The notes under the pieces: model-generated | The model's input: only the letters and a program-made list of their open reading frames with translations | Databases searched by the model: none | Told to the model about the DNA's origin: nothing | Shown: positions 23,642 through 31,546 of the stretch, in pieces | Layout of the letters: every line of letters starts with the position of its first letter | How positions within the stretch are numbered: position 1 is the first letter of the stretch | Made by a program: the position numbers and the translations under genes | Assembly: GCA_963974055.1 (NCBI GenBank) | Contig: CAXBCP010000035.1 | Span: 1-45,624, forward strand | Reading direction: 5' to 3' | Origin: CAXBCP01 sp963974055 | GTDB lineage: Bacteria > Pseudomonadota > Alphaproteobacteria > MPNO01 > UBA830 | DNA: 45,624 bases

Positions 23642-25411
23642 TCAGGCCTTGAGGATACGATAAGCGTGATCTTCCGCGACCCGCGTCCGGGCGGCGTCCA
23701 GTGCGTCTTCGGTGCGGGCATGAATACGGTATAGCGGCTGGCCCGCGCCGACTTCCTCGCCGGCGCGGACGAACAGGTCGAGCCCGGCCCCCTTGTCGAC
23801 CGGGGCGCCGGCGGCCCTGGCGATGCCCGACAGCGCGAAACAGTCGATAAAATCCACCGTGCCGGCTTCGTCCGCGGCGATGGTCACCGTGCAGGTGCCG
23901 ATCTCCACCCGCTCCGGCGGCGGGCCCTGGGCGGCGATCATGCGTTCCATGGTCTCGAACGCGGCGCCGCTGTCGAGCAGTTCGCGTACCCTGACCGGCG
24001 CCTCCGGTATCGACATCTCGGGATCGAAACACAGGATCGCGGCGGCGAATTCCAGCGATTTCGCGCGGAGGTCCGCCGGCGCGTCGGCGTCGCCGCGGAG
24101 AACCGCCATCACGTCGCGGGCTTCGAGGGCCGGGCCGATACCGTTGCCGATGGGCGCGCGTCCGTCGGTGAGGCGGACGTCCAGGGTCAGCCCCAGCGCT
24201 TCGCCGACATGCAGAAACAGGTCGCGCATGGCCTTGGCGTCCTGAGCGCTGCGCACTTTGGCGGTGGGGCCGAGCGGGACGTCGATAATGCAATGGGTAG
24301 CGCCGGCCGCCAGTTTCTTGGACAGGATCGACGACACCGACCATTTCAGCGAATCCAGCTTCAGCGGTCGGGTGATGGCGTTCATGACCTCGTCGACGCG
24401 GGAATGGTTGAGCCGCCCGTTCCAGGCGATGCAGCCGCCGGTTTCGCGCACGACCCGCTTCACGTCGTCCGGATCGAGATCGACCCGGGCGAGAACCTCC
24501 ATCGCGTCTGCGGTGCCGGCCGGCGACGTGATCGCGCGGGACGAGGTCTTGGGGATCGTCAGCCCGTGGGCGGCGACCAGCGGAATAACCACCATGGTGA
24601 TCCGGCTGCCCGGAATGCCGCCGATGGAATGCTTGTCGACCACCAGGTCCGCGCCCCAGTCGATGGGGGCCGAAAACCCCGCCCGCGCCCGGGCAAGGTC
24701 GACGGTCTCGTCGTCGGTCAGGGATTCGGACACGGCGACCAGGAAATCGGCGACGTCCTGGTCGGCAAAGCGGCCCGACACGATGTCGCCGATGACATCG
24801 CGGTAACCTGCGTGATCCAGCGCGCCGCCGGCGATCTTGCGGCTGAGCAACAATCCGCTATGCGGGCCTTCGCCTTTCAGGGCGGCGACGAAGGCGGCAA
24901 TGCCGTCCTCGGCGGTGCCGTCATTTACGATGGTGGTCTTGACGGCGTCTTCGGGGATCGTCGCGGCCTCGCGGGCGAGGCGGGCGCGGATGTCGTCCGC
25001 GGTCTCGCGGCCGCGGCCGGCAAGGCGCGCTGCCAGGATGTCAGGCGAAGCCGTGATTTCAAGCACCGCGGCGGGCGAATAGCGGGCGATCGCTTCGGGG
25101 ATGACCGACCGCGAAACATTGACGATAACCCGGCGGCCGGCGGCAAGATCGTCCGCATAGGCGCCCGGCACGCCGTATTTCAGGCCGTGCGCCTGCCAGT
25201 CGAGCATGAACCCGCCGGCCTGGTGACGGGCATCGAATTCGGCATCGGTGACGGCGTCGTGGTCTTCGCCGCCGGCATCCTGCGGGCGGGTGATCGCACG
25301 GCGGGCAAAGACGATTCCAGGATCGTCCGCCAGCATGGCGCGGGCGCCGTCCATCAGGGTGTCCTTGCCGGCCCCGCTGGGACCGACGACGAGAAACAGC
25401 GTGCCCGGCAT
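23642..25411 (-). CDS. PhnN ribose-1,5-bisphosphokinase fused to AMP/NMP phosphorylase
   Basis: A 589-residue fusion. Residues 1 to about 180 are PhnN-like (guanylate-kinase fold), with P-loop GPSGAGKD at 10-17; PhnN turns ribose-1,5-bisphosphate plus ATP into PRPP. From about 183 on is a nucleoside-phosphorylase domain of the AMP-phosphorylase type: DKHSIGGIPGSR (259-270) and KTSSRAITSPAGTAD (288-302). Thymidine phosphorylase instead has KHSTGGVGDK. AMP phosphorylase makes ribose-1,5-bisphosphate from NMP plus phosphate, exactly the PhnN substrate. The archaeal N-terminal domain is missing and PhnN takes its place. The gene starts 6 bases after the NadC-like gene, in one operon. No phn phosphonate genes are near, so this is not a C-P lyase context. 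Confidence 0.85.
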   Translation of the reverse strand: MPGTLFLVVGPSGAGKDTLMDGARAMLADDPGIVFARRAITRPQDAGGEDHDAVTDAEFDARHQAGGFMLDWQAHGLKYGVPGAYADDLAAGRRVIVNVSRSVIPEAIARYSPAAVLEITASPDILAARLAGRGRETADDIRARLAREAATIPEDAVKTTIVNDGTAEDGIAAFVAALKGEGPHSGLLLSRKIAGGALDHAGYRDVIGDIVSGRFADQDVADFLVAVSESLTDDETVDLARARAGFSAPIDWGADLVVDKHSIGGIPGSRITMVVIPLVAAHGLTIPKTSSRAITSPAGTADAMEVLARVDLDPDDVKRVVRETGGCIAWNGRLNHSRVDEVMNAITRPLKLDSLKWSVSSILSKKLAAGATHCIIDVPLGPTAKVRSAQDAKAMRDLFLHVGEALGLTLDVRLTDGRAPIGNGIGPALEARDVMAVLRGDADAPADLRAKSLEFAAAILCFDPEMSIPEAPVRVRELLDSGAAFETMERMIAAQGPPPERVEIGTCTVTIAADEAGTVDFIDCFALSGIARAAGAPVDKGAGLDLFVRAGEEVGAGQPLYRIHARTEDALDAARTRVAEDHAYRILKA

Positions 25412-25417
25412 CTAACC

Positions 25418-26344
25418 CTATTTCGAAATCGTCACGTCGAGACCGATATCGACCGCAGGCGCGGACTGGGTCATGCGGCCGACCGAGATCACGTCGACGC
25501 CGGATTCCGCTTTCTCGGCGATATCGTCGAGCCGGATCCCGCCGGAGGCTTCGGTCTTTGCGCGGCCCGCGATCAGGGCAATGCCCTTTTTCATCATCGC
25601 TGCCGTCATATTGTCGAACATGATGACGTCGGCGCCGGCCTTGGCGGCTTCCTCGACCTGTTCCAGCGTATCGCACTCGACCTCGATCTTGGTCAGGGCA
25701 GGGGTCAGGGCGCGGGCCTGGGCGACGGCCTTGGTAATCGATCCGTGCACCGCGATATGATTGTCCTTGATCATCACCCCGTCATGCAGGCCGAGACGGT
25801 GCGGGCGGCAGCCGCCGATGCAGGCGGAATATTTCGACAGCATCCGCAGGCCGGGAACCGTCTTGCGGGTATCGATGAGCTGCGCGTCGGTATGGGCGAT
25901 CCGTGAGGCGTATTCGTTCACCAGGGTGGCGATGCCGCACATGAACTGGAGAATATTCAGCGACGTGCGCTCGGCGGTCAGCAGCCCTCGGCCCGGTCCG
26001 GTGATCCGCATCAGCGACGTGCCCTTCTTGGCGAGCGTGCCGTCCTTGACCATCACCTTGACCTTCGCTTCCGGTACCATGTGACGGAAAACCTCGGCGG
26101 CGACCTCTATCCCGGCGATCACGATGTCCTGGCGGGTATTCATGAGGAAGTCCGCCCGCGCGTTCGCAGGAATCATGATGTTGGTCGTCAGGTCCTGGAT
26201 ACCGACATCCTCGGCCACCCATTCCTCGATCATCAGATGAATCTCTTCCTTGGGCGGCAGCAGGAACGTCGCGTCGATGGTTGTCGGACGCACCTTCGCG
26301 GCGGTCTTCGGGGCAGGCTTTTTCGCGGTCTTTCTAGCGGCCAT
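25418..26344 (-). CDS. NadC-like (quinolinate-type) phosphoribosyltransferase
   Basis: A 308-residue type II phosphoribosyltransferase. NadC makes nicotinate mononucleotide and CO2 from quinolinate and PRPP. Ligand motifs are kept: TRKT (159-162), HR in PHRLGL (181-186), IKDNH (192-196), EVE (221-223), MFDN (242-245) and SGG (267-269). The usual GGGxNHR loop is GGCRPHR, which recalls ModD proteins, so the bound acid may differ from quinolinate. Residues 1-20 form a Lys/Ala-rich tail not seen in most NadC. It leads the operon with the PhnN-phosphorylase fusion. No nadA or nadB is present, which argues against NAD synthesis. A MarR-type operator (26373-26388) overlaps its promoter. Confidence 0.88.
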   Translation of the reverse strand: MAARKTAKKPAPKTAAKVRPTTIDATFLLPPKEEIHLMIEEWVAEDVGIQDLTTNIMIPANARADFLMNTRQDIVIAGIEVAAEVFRHMVPEAKVKVMVKDGTLAKKGTSLMRITGPGRGLLTAERTSLNILQFMCGIATLVNEYASRIAHTDAQLIDTRKTVPGLRMLSKYSACIGGCRPHRLGLHDGVMIKDNHIAVHGSITKAVAQARALTPALTKIEVECDTLEQVEEAAKAGADVIMFDNMTAAMMKKGIALIAGRAKTEASGGIRLDDIAEKAESGVDVISVGRMTQSAPAVDIGLDVTISK

Positions 26345-26372
26345 GTCGATCTCTCACTGATGTTGAAACTCA

Positions 26373-26388
26373 TTTGTACACAAACAAA
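26373..26388 (+). promoter_or_regulatory. MarR-type operator, copy 1 (nadC-like / amidohydrolase)
   Basis: TTTGTACACAAACAAA, the pattern TTTGT-N6-ACAAA. On the minus strand it directly follows a TATATT -10-like box (26392-26387) of the nadC-like gene, so binding should block transcription there. It is also in the region upstream of the divergent amidohydrolase. Confidence 0.7.
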
Positions 26389-26561
26389 TATAAGGGGGCA
26401 AGAATGTTACTTTGCGAGGATATTTGCCGGGACTTTGTCAGGACCGGGCTGCGGTGAACGGAGCGACGCAATAGCCGGGGCGAACCGTTCGGAACCTAGG
26501 CATTTTCCGTGACGCACGCATGACATGTCTGCTTTAATCGAAGGAAACACGGAGGAAGCCG

Positions 26562-27773
26562 ATGGATACCGGGGTCGATAACACGCGGGAACTGCGTAAA
26601 GAGATCGATATCGAGACCGATACGCGGGAAATCCTCGCCCGGGCCAGCCGCTATGCCGAAGAGCGGAACTTCAAGGACTGGCTGATCGTCGATGTCGATG
26701 CCCATCATTCCGAACTGAGCTCCTGGAAAGAGGTCGTGACCTATATCGAGGATCCGGTGGTCCGCGACATGGGCGAACAGATGCAGCACCGGACCGGGGC
26801 GGGGGCAGGGCTGTCCAACGCGGTCGGCGGGCTCCGCTACCAGGACATGGCGGGGCGCATCCCGCACCAGACCGCGCTGAAGGAAGGCGTCGACGACACC
26901 AGCGTCCATCGCGACGTCACCCTGATGCGGCGCGTCATGGATGCACTGAGCATCGACTGGCAGATCCTGTTTCCCGGCAACCTGCTGCAACTGGGCCTGC
27001 ATCCGCAGCCGCGGATCGAGGTGCAGCTTGCCTTCGCCTATAACCGGTTCCTGATGGAGCGCATCGTTCCCGCCGAAGACCGCCTGAAAACCCTTTTGTA
27101 CCTGCCGTTCTGCGAGCCCAGGGAATGCGAACGCATGGTCGAGGAATTCGGCGATCATCCGGACGTGCTCGGCTTCATGGTCACGTCGGTGCGTTACAAG
27201 TCGGTCCACCACGACAGCTATATGCGGCTGTATGCGATGCTGGAGGAGCGCGGCAAGCCGCTATGCTTCCATGCCGGCAATAACTGGCAGGACGACTACC
27301 TGAAGCAGCTCGACACGTTTATCTCGATGCACGCGATCTCGTTCGTGCTGTGCTCGATGGTGCACCTGACCAACTGGGTCATGCACGGCCTGAACGAACG
27401 GTTCCCGAAGCTCGACGTCATCTGGACCGAAAGCGGGGTCGCGTGGATCCCGTTCATGATGCAGCGCCTCGACAACGAATACCTGATGCGCTCGTCCGAA
27501 GCGCCGGGCCTGAAGAAGCTGCCGAGCGAATACATCACCGACATGTACTACACCACCCAGCCGATGGAGCGGACCAACATGGATCTGCTCGAAGCGAGCT
27601 TCAAGGCAATGAAGGCGGAAACGCAGCTTTTATACGCAAGCGACTGGCCCCATTGGGATTTCGATGCGCCCAGCAGCGTCTACGACCTGCCGTTCCTGTC
27701 CGAGGATGGGAAGAAGAACATCCTCGGCCGCAACGCGGCGCGCCTGTTCGGCGTGCCGGATCCGACGGCGTGA
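26562..27773 (+). CDS. Amidohydrolase of the ACMSD / aromatic-acid decarboxylase family
   Basis: A 403-residue metal-dependent TIM-barrel hydrolase or decarboxylase of the amidohydrolase 2 group (ACMSD, gamma-resorcylate and 5-carboxyvanillate decarboxylases). Visible metal or active-site elements are DVDAHH (44-49), FHAG near 232, the ESGVAWIPF segment and ASDWPHWDFD near the C-terminus. GGAGGAAG at 26551-26558 is a strong ribosome site. It is divergent from the nadC-like operon and shares its operator. A catabolic role in decarboxylation or ring-product hydrolysis is likely; the substrate is unknown. Confidence 0.9.
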   Translation: MDTGVDNTRELRKEIDIETDTREILARASRYAEERNFKDWLIVDVDAHHSELSSWKEVVTYIEDPVVRDMGEQMQHRTGAGAGLSNAVGGLRYQDMAGRIPHQTALKEGVDDTSVHRDVTLMRRVMDALSIDWQILFPGNLLQLGLHPQPRIEVQLAFAYNRFLMERIVPAEDRLKTLLYLPFCEPRECERMVEEFGDHPDVLGFMVTSVRYKSVHHDSYMRLYAMLEERGKPLCFHAGNNWQDDYLKQLDTFISMHAISFVLCSMVHLTNWVMHGLNERFPKLDVIWTESGVAWIPFMMQRLDNEYLMRSSEAPGLKKLPSEYITDMYYTTQPMERTNMDLLEASFKAMKAETQLLYASDWPHWDFDAPSSVYDLPFLSEDGKKNILGRNAARLFGVPDPTA

Positions 27774-27787
27774 CGGGCGGGCGGCCG

Positions 27788-28018
27788 ATGGAGATACCGG
27801 CTTACGGACTCATGGCCGCCGGCGGGATCGTATTCGTCGTCAACTGGTGGCGGATCATCCGCGAAGGCTATCACCTGCAACAGATGTATTCCGCCGGTAC
27901 ATCGGCGGGCGGCGGCGGGCTGTCATCACGCTGGCGCTTTTTTCTGATCAGGGCGCTGTATTCGTTTTGCGGGTTTGCCGCGCTGCTCGCCGGCGTGCTG
28001 ATGTCGAAGTCCGGCTAG
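27788..28018 (+). CDS. Small membrane protein, unknown
   Basis: A 76-residue protein (MEIPAYGLMAAGGIVFVVNWW) with two likely membrane helices, about residues 6-22 and 50-72, joined by a Gly-rich loop (SAGTSAGGGGLSS). No family is recognised. It starts 14 bases after the amidohydrolase stop and is followed by the monooxygenase-like gene. It could be an uptake or membrane-anchoring partner, but nothing shows this. Confidence 0.6.
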   Translation: MEIPAYGLMAAGGIVFVVNWWRIIREGYHLQQMYSAGTSAGGGGLSSRWRFFLIRALYSFCGFAALLAGVLMSKSG

Positions 28019-28043
28019 ACGATTTTTACAGGAGGAGAAACCG

Positions 28044-28361
28044 ATGATCACCGTACTCGTGACCTACAAACTGCCGGCGGGCGTGGACCGCGCCGCGGCG
28101 GCACAACAATCCGGGCAGGCCGCGCCGAAGTTCCAGGCGCTCGACGGGTTGCTCACCAAGCATTTTCTGTATCAAGAGGCCGAGGGGCTCGGCGGCGGGT
28201 TCTATGCGTGGAAAACGCGCGCACAGGCCGAAGCCTTTCATTCCGAAGCCTGGCTCGATTCCATGGAGGAACGCATGGGCGCGCGCCCCGAACTGACCTT
28301 CTTCGAAACCGCCGTCGTGGTCGATAACGCCGTCGGCGAGGTGCAGGTCCAGGCGGCGTGA
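28044..28361 (+). CDS. ABM/YdhR-like monooxygenase-fold protein
   Basis: A 105-residue dimeric ferredoxin-like (alpha+beta barrel) protein, probably of the YdhR/antibiotic-biosynthesis-monooxygenase type: MITVLVTYKLPAGVDR at the start, then GLLTKHFLYQEAEGLGGGFYAWKTRAQAEAF. GGAGGAG lies a few bases before the ATG. It is the last plus-strand gene of the amidohydrolase unit. Members of the fold include cofactor-free oxygenases and small isomerases; actual activity unknown. Confidence 0.75.
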   Translation: MITVLVTYKLPAGVDRAAAAQQSGQAAPKFQALDGLLTKHFLYQEAEGLGGGFYAWKTRAQAEAFHSEAWLDSMEERMGARPELTFFETAVVVDNAVGEVQVQAA

Positions 28362-28370
28362 CCGGCCCCA

Positions 28371-28442
28371 GGCACAAGGCCGGGGTGACATCGAATTTAT
28401 TTCGGCTGACGCGTAGCCTCATTGTCATCCCGGCCTTGTGCC
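28371..28442 (+). repeat. Intergenic inverted repeat (TCATCCCGGC-type element)
   Basis: Left arm 28371-28391 and right arm 28421-28442 are inverted copies (GGCACAAGGCCGGG / CCCGGCCTTGTGCC plus flanking GTGACA/TGTCAT-like bases), separated by about 30 bases. The sequence resembles the dispersed TCATCCCGGCC...GTGCCGGGATCC repeat common in alphaproteobacterial intergenic DNA. It lies between convergent genes and may also end transcription both ways. Confidence 0.75.
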
Positions 28443-28499
28443 GGGATCCGGATTTTCGCCGTCGTCCCTCAGGACAGGCCCGGGGAGAACTGAAGGTCC

Positions 28500-29906
28500 C
28501 TACCGCTTGACCCGCACCTGTGCGAGCAGGTCGTTCAGGGTCTCGTCGCCTTTGCCCATGGGGCGGACGCGGTCGAACTTGTCGCGTTCCTTTCCGCGCC
28601 AGGTGGCGGGCTTGGTGGCGTCGATCGCAAGCTTCCCGCCGACCCGCATGACCGTGTAGTCCTCTTTCACCTGCGGGATCGAGATATCGAGCGGATGCAG
28701 GCGCGAGCCGGGCAGCATGTGGGTCATGGTCTGCGGATCGCAGCGGCAGGCGATGGCCCACAGCACTTCTTCGGCGTTGTAGATATCGACGTCCTCGTCC
28801 ACCGCGATGACGATTTTCACGTGCAGGTTCGGCCCGGTCAGCGCCGACAGCAGCGTGTCGCGCACCTGGCCGTCCCACTTGGCCTCCATCTGGATGATCA
28901 TCATGAACTGCGACGCCCAGGGCGGCACGAACACGTCGAGGATGTTGGTGTTGCCGTGGGTTTCCTTCAGGCGGTTGTAATAGGTCGCTTCCATCGGCAG
29001 CGTGATCAGCGGCTGGTGGTCGGTGAACCAGGTCGCCTGCATGTGGCGGAAGATCGGGTCCTTGCGGTGGGTGATGCCGGTGATCTGGAAGACCGGGGCG
29101 GGGCCCTCGGCGCCGGCGCCGAAGGTGGTGAATTCGCCGAACGGGCCTTCGGGCGCGCGGTCCTTCGGATGGACCAGGCCTTCGATCACGACCTCGGCAT
29201 GGGCCGGGACTTCGAGGTCGATGGTGTCGGCCATGATCATCTCGATGTTTTCGCCGAGGATGCCGGCGCCGTATTCCAGCTCGTCGAAATCCTCGTGCTT
29301 GCCGGACCAGTTCGACATGATCTCGTAGACCGGGTGCAGGCCGATCGCAAACGCCATCGGCATCGGCTCGTCCATCGCGACGTATTTCATGTAATGGGCG
29401 TAATTGTGCCGCGCCGCCATCCAGAACGTCGCCTTCTGCGGGTCGTCCGTCAGCATCATGCGGATGATGGCTTCGTTGCGGATACCGGTTTCGGGGTCCT
29501 TGGTAATCGTGATGCCGGAACCGAGATAGCGCCCGCCGTCGCCGTGGCTGTGCTGCGGGATGGGCAGGGCGTGCAGGTCGATGTCGTCGCCCAGCATCTT
29601 GACCTCCTTGACCGGGCCGTCCGTGACCATCACGGACTTGCCGCGCTTGGTCGCCATCTGTTCGGCAAGGTAGGGGCAGACCTCGTTCGCCCTGTCGAGG
29701 CCGAACGCCGCAGCCTGGCCGGCGCGGTCCTTGATCAGGATGTCGGTCAGCCGCCAGTCGGGGAAGCCGGTCATGTTATGGAACATCAGCGGACCCTGGC
29801 TTTCGGAACACAGATAGCCCACCTGGGTCAGCGGATCGACGGGGTCGTGGATATGCAGCATCCGGTTGTCGATGGAATCAAGAAAAGTGCGAAGTGAATG
29901 CGGCAT
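28500..29906 (-). CDS. UbiD-family decarboxylase (second copy)
   Basis: A 468-residue UbiD-type, prenylated-FMN-dependent (de)carboxylase. Family landmarks are NMTGFPDWR near residue 44, GDGGRYLGSGITITKDPETG, and EGPFGEFTTFG with the catalytic glutamate. It differs clearly from the copy at 21242 and is not a recent duplicate. AAAAGGAG is a strong ribosome site. It diverges from gcdH, with a MarR-type operator (29983-29998) between them. It is a probable catabolic decarboxylase of an aromatic or heteroaromatic acid; no ubiX in the window. Confidence 0.93.
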   Translation of the reverse strand: MPHSLRTFLDSIDNRMLHIHDPVDPLTQVGYLCSESQGPLMFHNMTGFPDWRLTDILIKDRAGQAAAFGLDRANEVCPYLAEQMATKRGKSVMVTDGPVKEVKMLGDDIDLHALPIPQHSHGDGGRYLGSGITITKDPETGIRNEAIIRMMLTDDPQKATFWMAARHNYAHYMKYVAMDEPMPMAFAIGLHPVYEIMSNWSGKHEDFDELEYGAGILGENIEMIMADTIDLEVPAHAEVVIEGLVHPKDRAPEGPFGEFTTFGAGAEGPAPVFQITGITHRKDPIFRHMQATWFTDHQPLITLPMEATYYNRLKETHGNTNILDVFVPPWASQFMMIIQMEAKWDGQVRDTLLSALTGPNLHVKIVIAVDEDVDIYNAEEVLWAIACRCDPQTMTHMLPGSRLHPLDISIPQVKEDYTVMRVGGKLAIDATKPATWRGKERDKFDRVRPMGKGDETLNDLLAQVRVKR

Positions 29907-29982
29907 ATGTAACGGCTCCTTTTGGAATTTTGTTGAAAAGAATATACCCTATGACGTTCGTAGTGCACTGGTTGATTAATTG

Positions 29983-29998
29983 TTTGTGTACATACAAA
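29983..29998 (+). promoter_or_regulatory. MarR-type operator, copy 2 (ubiD / gcdH)
   Basis: TTTGTGTACATACAAA, a good TTTGT-N6-ACAAA palindrome in the divergent region between ubiD (start 29906) and gcdH (start 30161). It lies about 55 bases upstream of the expected ubiD start (-10-like TATATT at 29946-29941) and about 50 bases upstream of the gcdH -35. Confidence 0.7.
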
Positions 29999-30050
29999 AA
30001 TGAATCGCTAAACTGAGGCGCAGGCGGAAATTGTTTTAAGCTTAAAATAA

Positions 30051-30079
30051 TTGGTGACCGTCCGGCGGGGGCCTATTAT
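30051..30079 (+). promoter_or_regulatory. Sigma-70-type promoter of gcdH
   Basis: TTGGTG (30051-30056), a 17-base spacer and TATTAT (30074-30079), about 75 bases before the gcdH ATG, itself preceded by AAAGGAA. Confidence 0.5.
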
Positions 30080-30160
30080 GATCCGCCGAATTCGGATTAA
30101 TATTGCGGGGCGGACAGCGGATTTTCCCCGGCAGCGACGATAACGCGAAAGGAATGACAG

Positions 30161-31375
30161 ATGGCGACGAACGCAGCGGATGCAGGCGGCCACACGCCGC
30201 GCAAATGGGGCACCTTCAACTGGGAAGACCCGATGGCGCTCGACAGCCTCCTGACGGAAGAGGAGCGCATGATCCAGGAAACCGCGCGCCAGTACGCCCA
30301 GGACAAGCTGATGCCGCGGATCGTCGACGCCTATAACGAAGAGCGCGAAGACCCCGACCTTATTCCCGAAATGGGCGCGCTCGGCCTGCTCGGTCCGACG
30401 ATTCACGGCTATGGCTGCGCCGGGGTGTCCTATGTGTCCTATGGCCTGATCGCGCGCGAGATCGAAAAGGTCGATTCGTCCTACCGGTCGACCCTGTCGG
30501 TGCAGTCCAGCCTGGTGATGTGGCCGATCTACAATTACGGCACCGAGGCCCAGCGCGAGAAATACCTGCCGAAGCTCGCCAGCGGCGAATGGGTCGGCGC
30601 GTTCGGCCTGACGGAGCCCGATCACGGCTCCGATCCGGGCGGCATGAAAACCCGCGCCAAGAAGGTCGATGGCGGCTACAGCATCAGCGGTGCCAAGATG
30701 TGGATCTCGAATTCGCCGCTCGCCGACGTGTTCGTGGTCTGGGCGAAGGACGACGAAGGCGTGATCCGGGGCTACATCCTGGAGCGCGGCATGGACGGCC
30801 TGTCGACGCCGAAGCTCAAGAACAAGCTGAGCCTGCGCGCGTCCACGACCGGCGAGATCGTCATGGACAACGTCTTCGTGCCGGACGAGAACTGGCTGCC
30901 GGAAGCCCGCGGCCTTGGCGGGCCGTTCGGCTGCCTGAACAACGCGCGCTACGGCATTGCCTGGGGCGCGCTCGGCGCTGCCGAATTCTGCTGGCGGGCG
31001 GCGCGCGAATATGCGCTGGAGCGCACCCAGTTCGGCAAGCCGCTGGCCTCGTTCCAGCTGGTCCAGAAAAAGCTCGCCGACATGCAGACCGATATATTCA
31101 TCGGCTATCAGTCCTGTCTCCAGATGGGCCGGATGATGGACGAAGGCACCTGCGCGCCGGAACTGATCTCGATGCTCAAGCGAAATTCGACCGGCAAGGC
31201 CCGCGATATCTGCCGCGACGCCCGCGATATCCATGGCGGCAACGGCATCACCGACGAATATCACGTGATGCGCCACATGATGAACATGGAAACCATCTTC
31301 ACCTACGAGGGCACGCACGACATCCATGCGTTGATCCTCGGCCGGGCGCAGACGGGCATCCAGGCGTTTTTCTGA
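30161..31375 (+). CDS. gcdH: Glutaryl-CoA dehydrogenase
   Basis: A 404-residue acyl-CoA dehydrogenase that oxidises and decarboxylates glutaryl-CoA to crotonyl-CoA with FAD. The catalytic base is E383 in TYEGTHDIH. Other family blocks are AFGLTEPDHGSDPGGMKTRA and GAKMWISNSPLADVFVVWAK, and ARYGIAWGALGAAEFC, all typical of GCDH and not of straight-chain dehydrogenases. It is followed by a class III CoA-transferase that could make the substrate, as in known glutarate-utilisation pairs. Possible sources of glutarate are lysine, tryptophan or N-heteroaromatic breakdown. Confidence 0.95.
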   Translation: MATNAADAGGHTPRKWGTFNWEDPMALDSLLTEEERMIQETARQYAQDKLMPRIVDAYNEEREDPDLIPEMGALGLLGPTIHGYGCAGVSYVSYGLIAREIEKVDSSYRSTLSVQSSLVMWPIYNYGTEAQREKYLPKLASGEWVGAFGLTEPDHGSDPGGMKTRAKKVDGGYSISGAKMWISNSPLADVFVVWAKDDEGVIRGYILERGMDGLSTPKLKNKLSLRASTTGEIVMDNVFVPDENWLPEARGLGGPFGCLNNARYGIAWGALGAAEFCWRAAREYALERTQFGKPLASFQLVQKKLADMQTDIFIGYQSCLQMGRMMDEGTCAPELISMLKRNSTGKARDICRDARDIHGGNGITDEYHVMRHMMNMETIFTYEGTHDIHALILGRAQTGIQAFF

Positions 31376-31418
31376 GTGCGGCATTATCGCCGCTGATCGC
31401 GGCGCACCCTCTCCCTGA

Positions 31419-31510
31419 CCCTCTCCCTATAGGGAGAGGGGAGGCTGCTCAGACACCGGCTAAATACTATTTCCCCTCTCCCGGTGGGGGAGGGCCGGGG
31501 AGGGGGCGAG
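31419..31510 (+). repeat. Dispersed palindromic repeats between gcdH and CoA-transferase genes
   Basis: A perfect 22-bp palindrome at 31419-31440 (CCCTCTCCCTA and its mirror) is followed at 31473-31510 by CCCCTCTCCCGGTGGGGGAGGG-like sequence (arms CCCCTCTCC and GGAGAGGG-type). This is a familiar kind of short intergenic repeat in proteobacteria. It lies in the 171-base gap that breaks the gcdH unit. Confidence 0.7.
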
Positions 31511-31546
31511 TCTCTTCAGGGAAAAACTGACGGTCGGACAAACAAA

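Noticed and set aside
23642..25411. Phosphonate C-P lyase operon member
   Set aside because: phnN-like domain only; none of phnG-M is present in the window.
24209..25906. 565-codon open frame antisense to the PhnN-phosphorylase fusion
   Set aside because: It is a shadow of GC-rich codons; the opposite strand has intact catalytic motifs and this frame has none.
25418..26344. Ordinary NAD-biosynthesis nadC
   Set aside because: No nadA/nadB, altered NHR loop, and position in a MarR-controlled catabolic region. Not excluded, but less likely.
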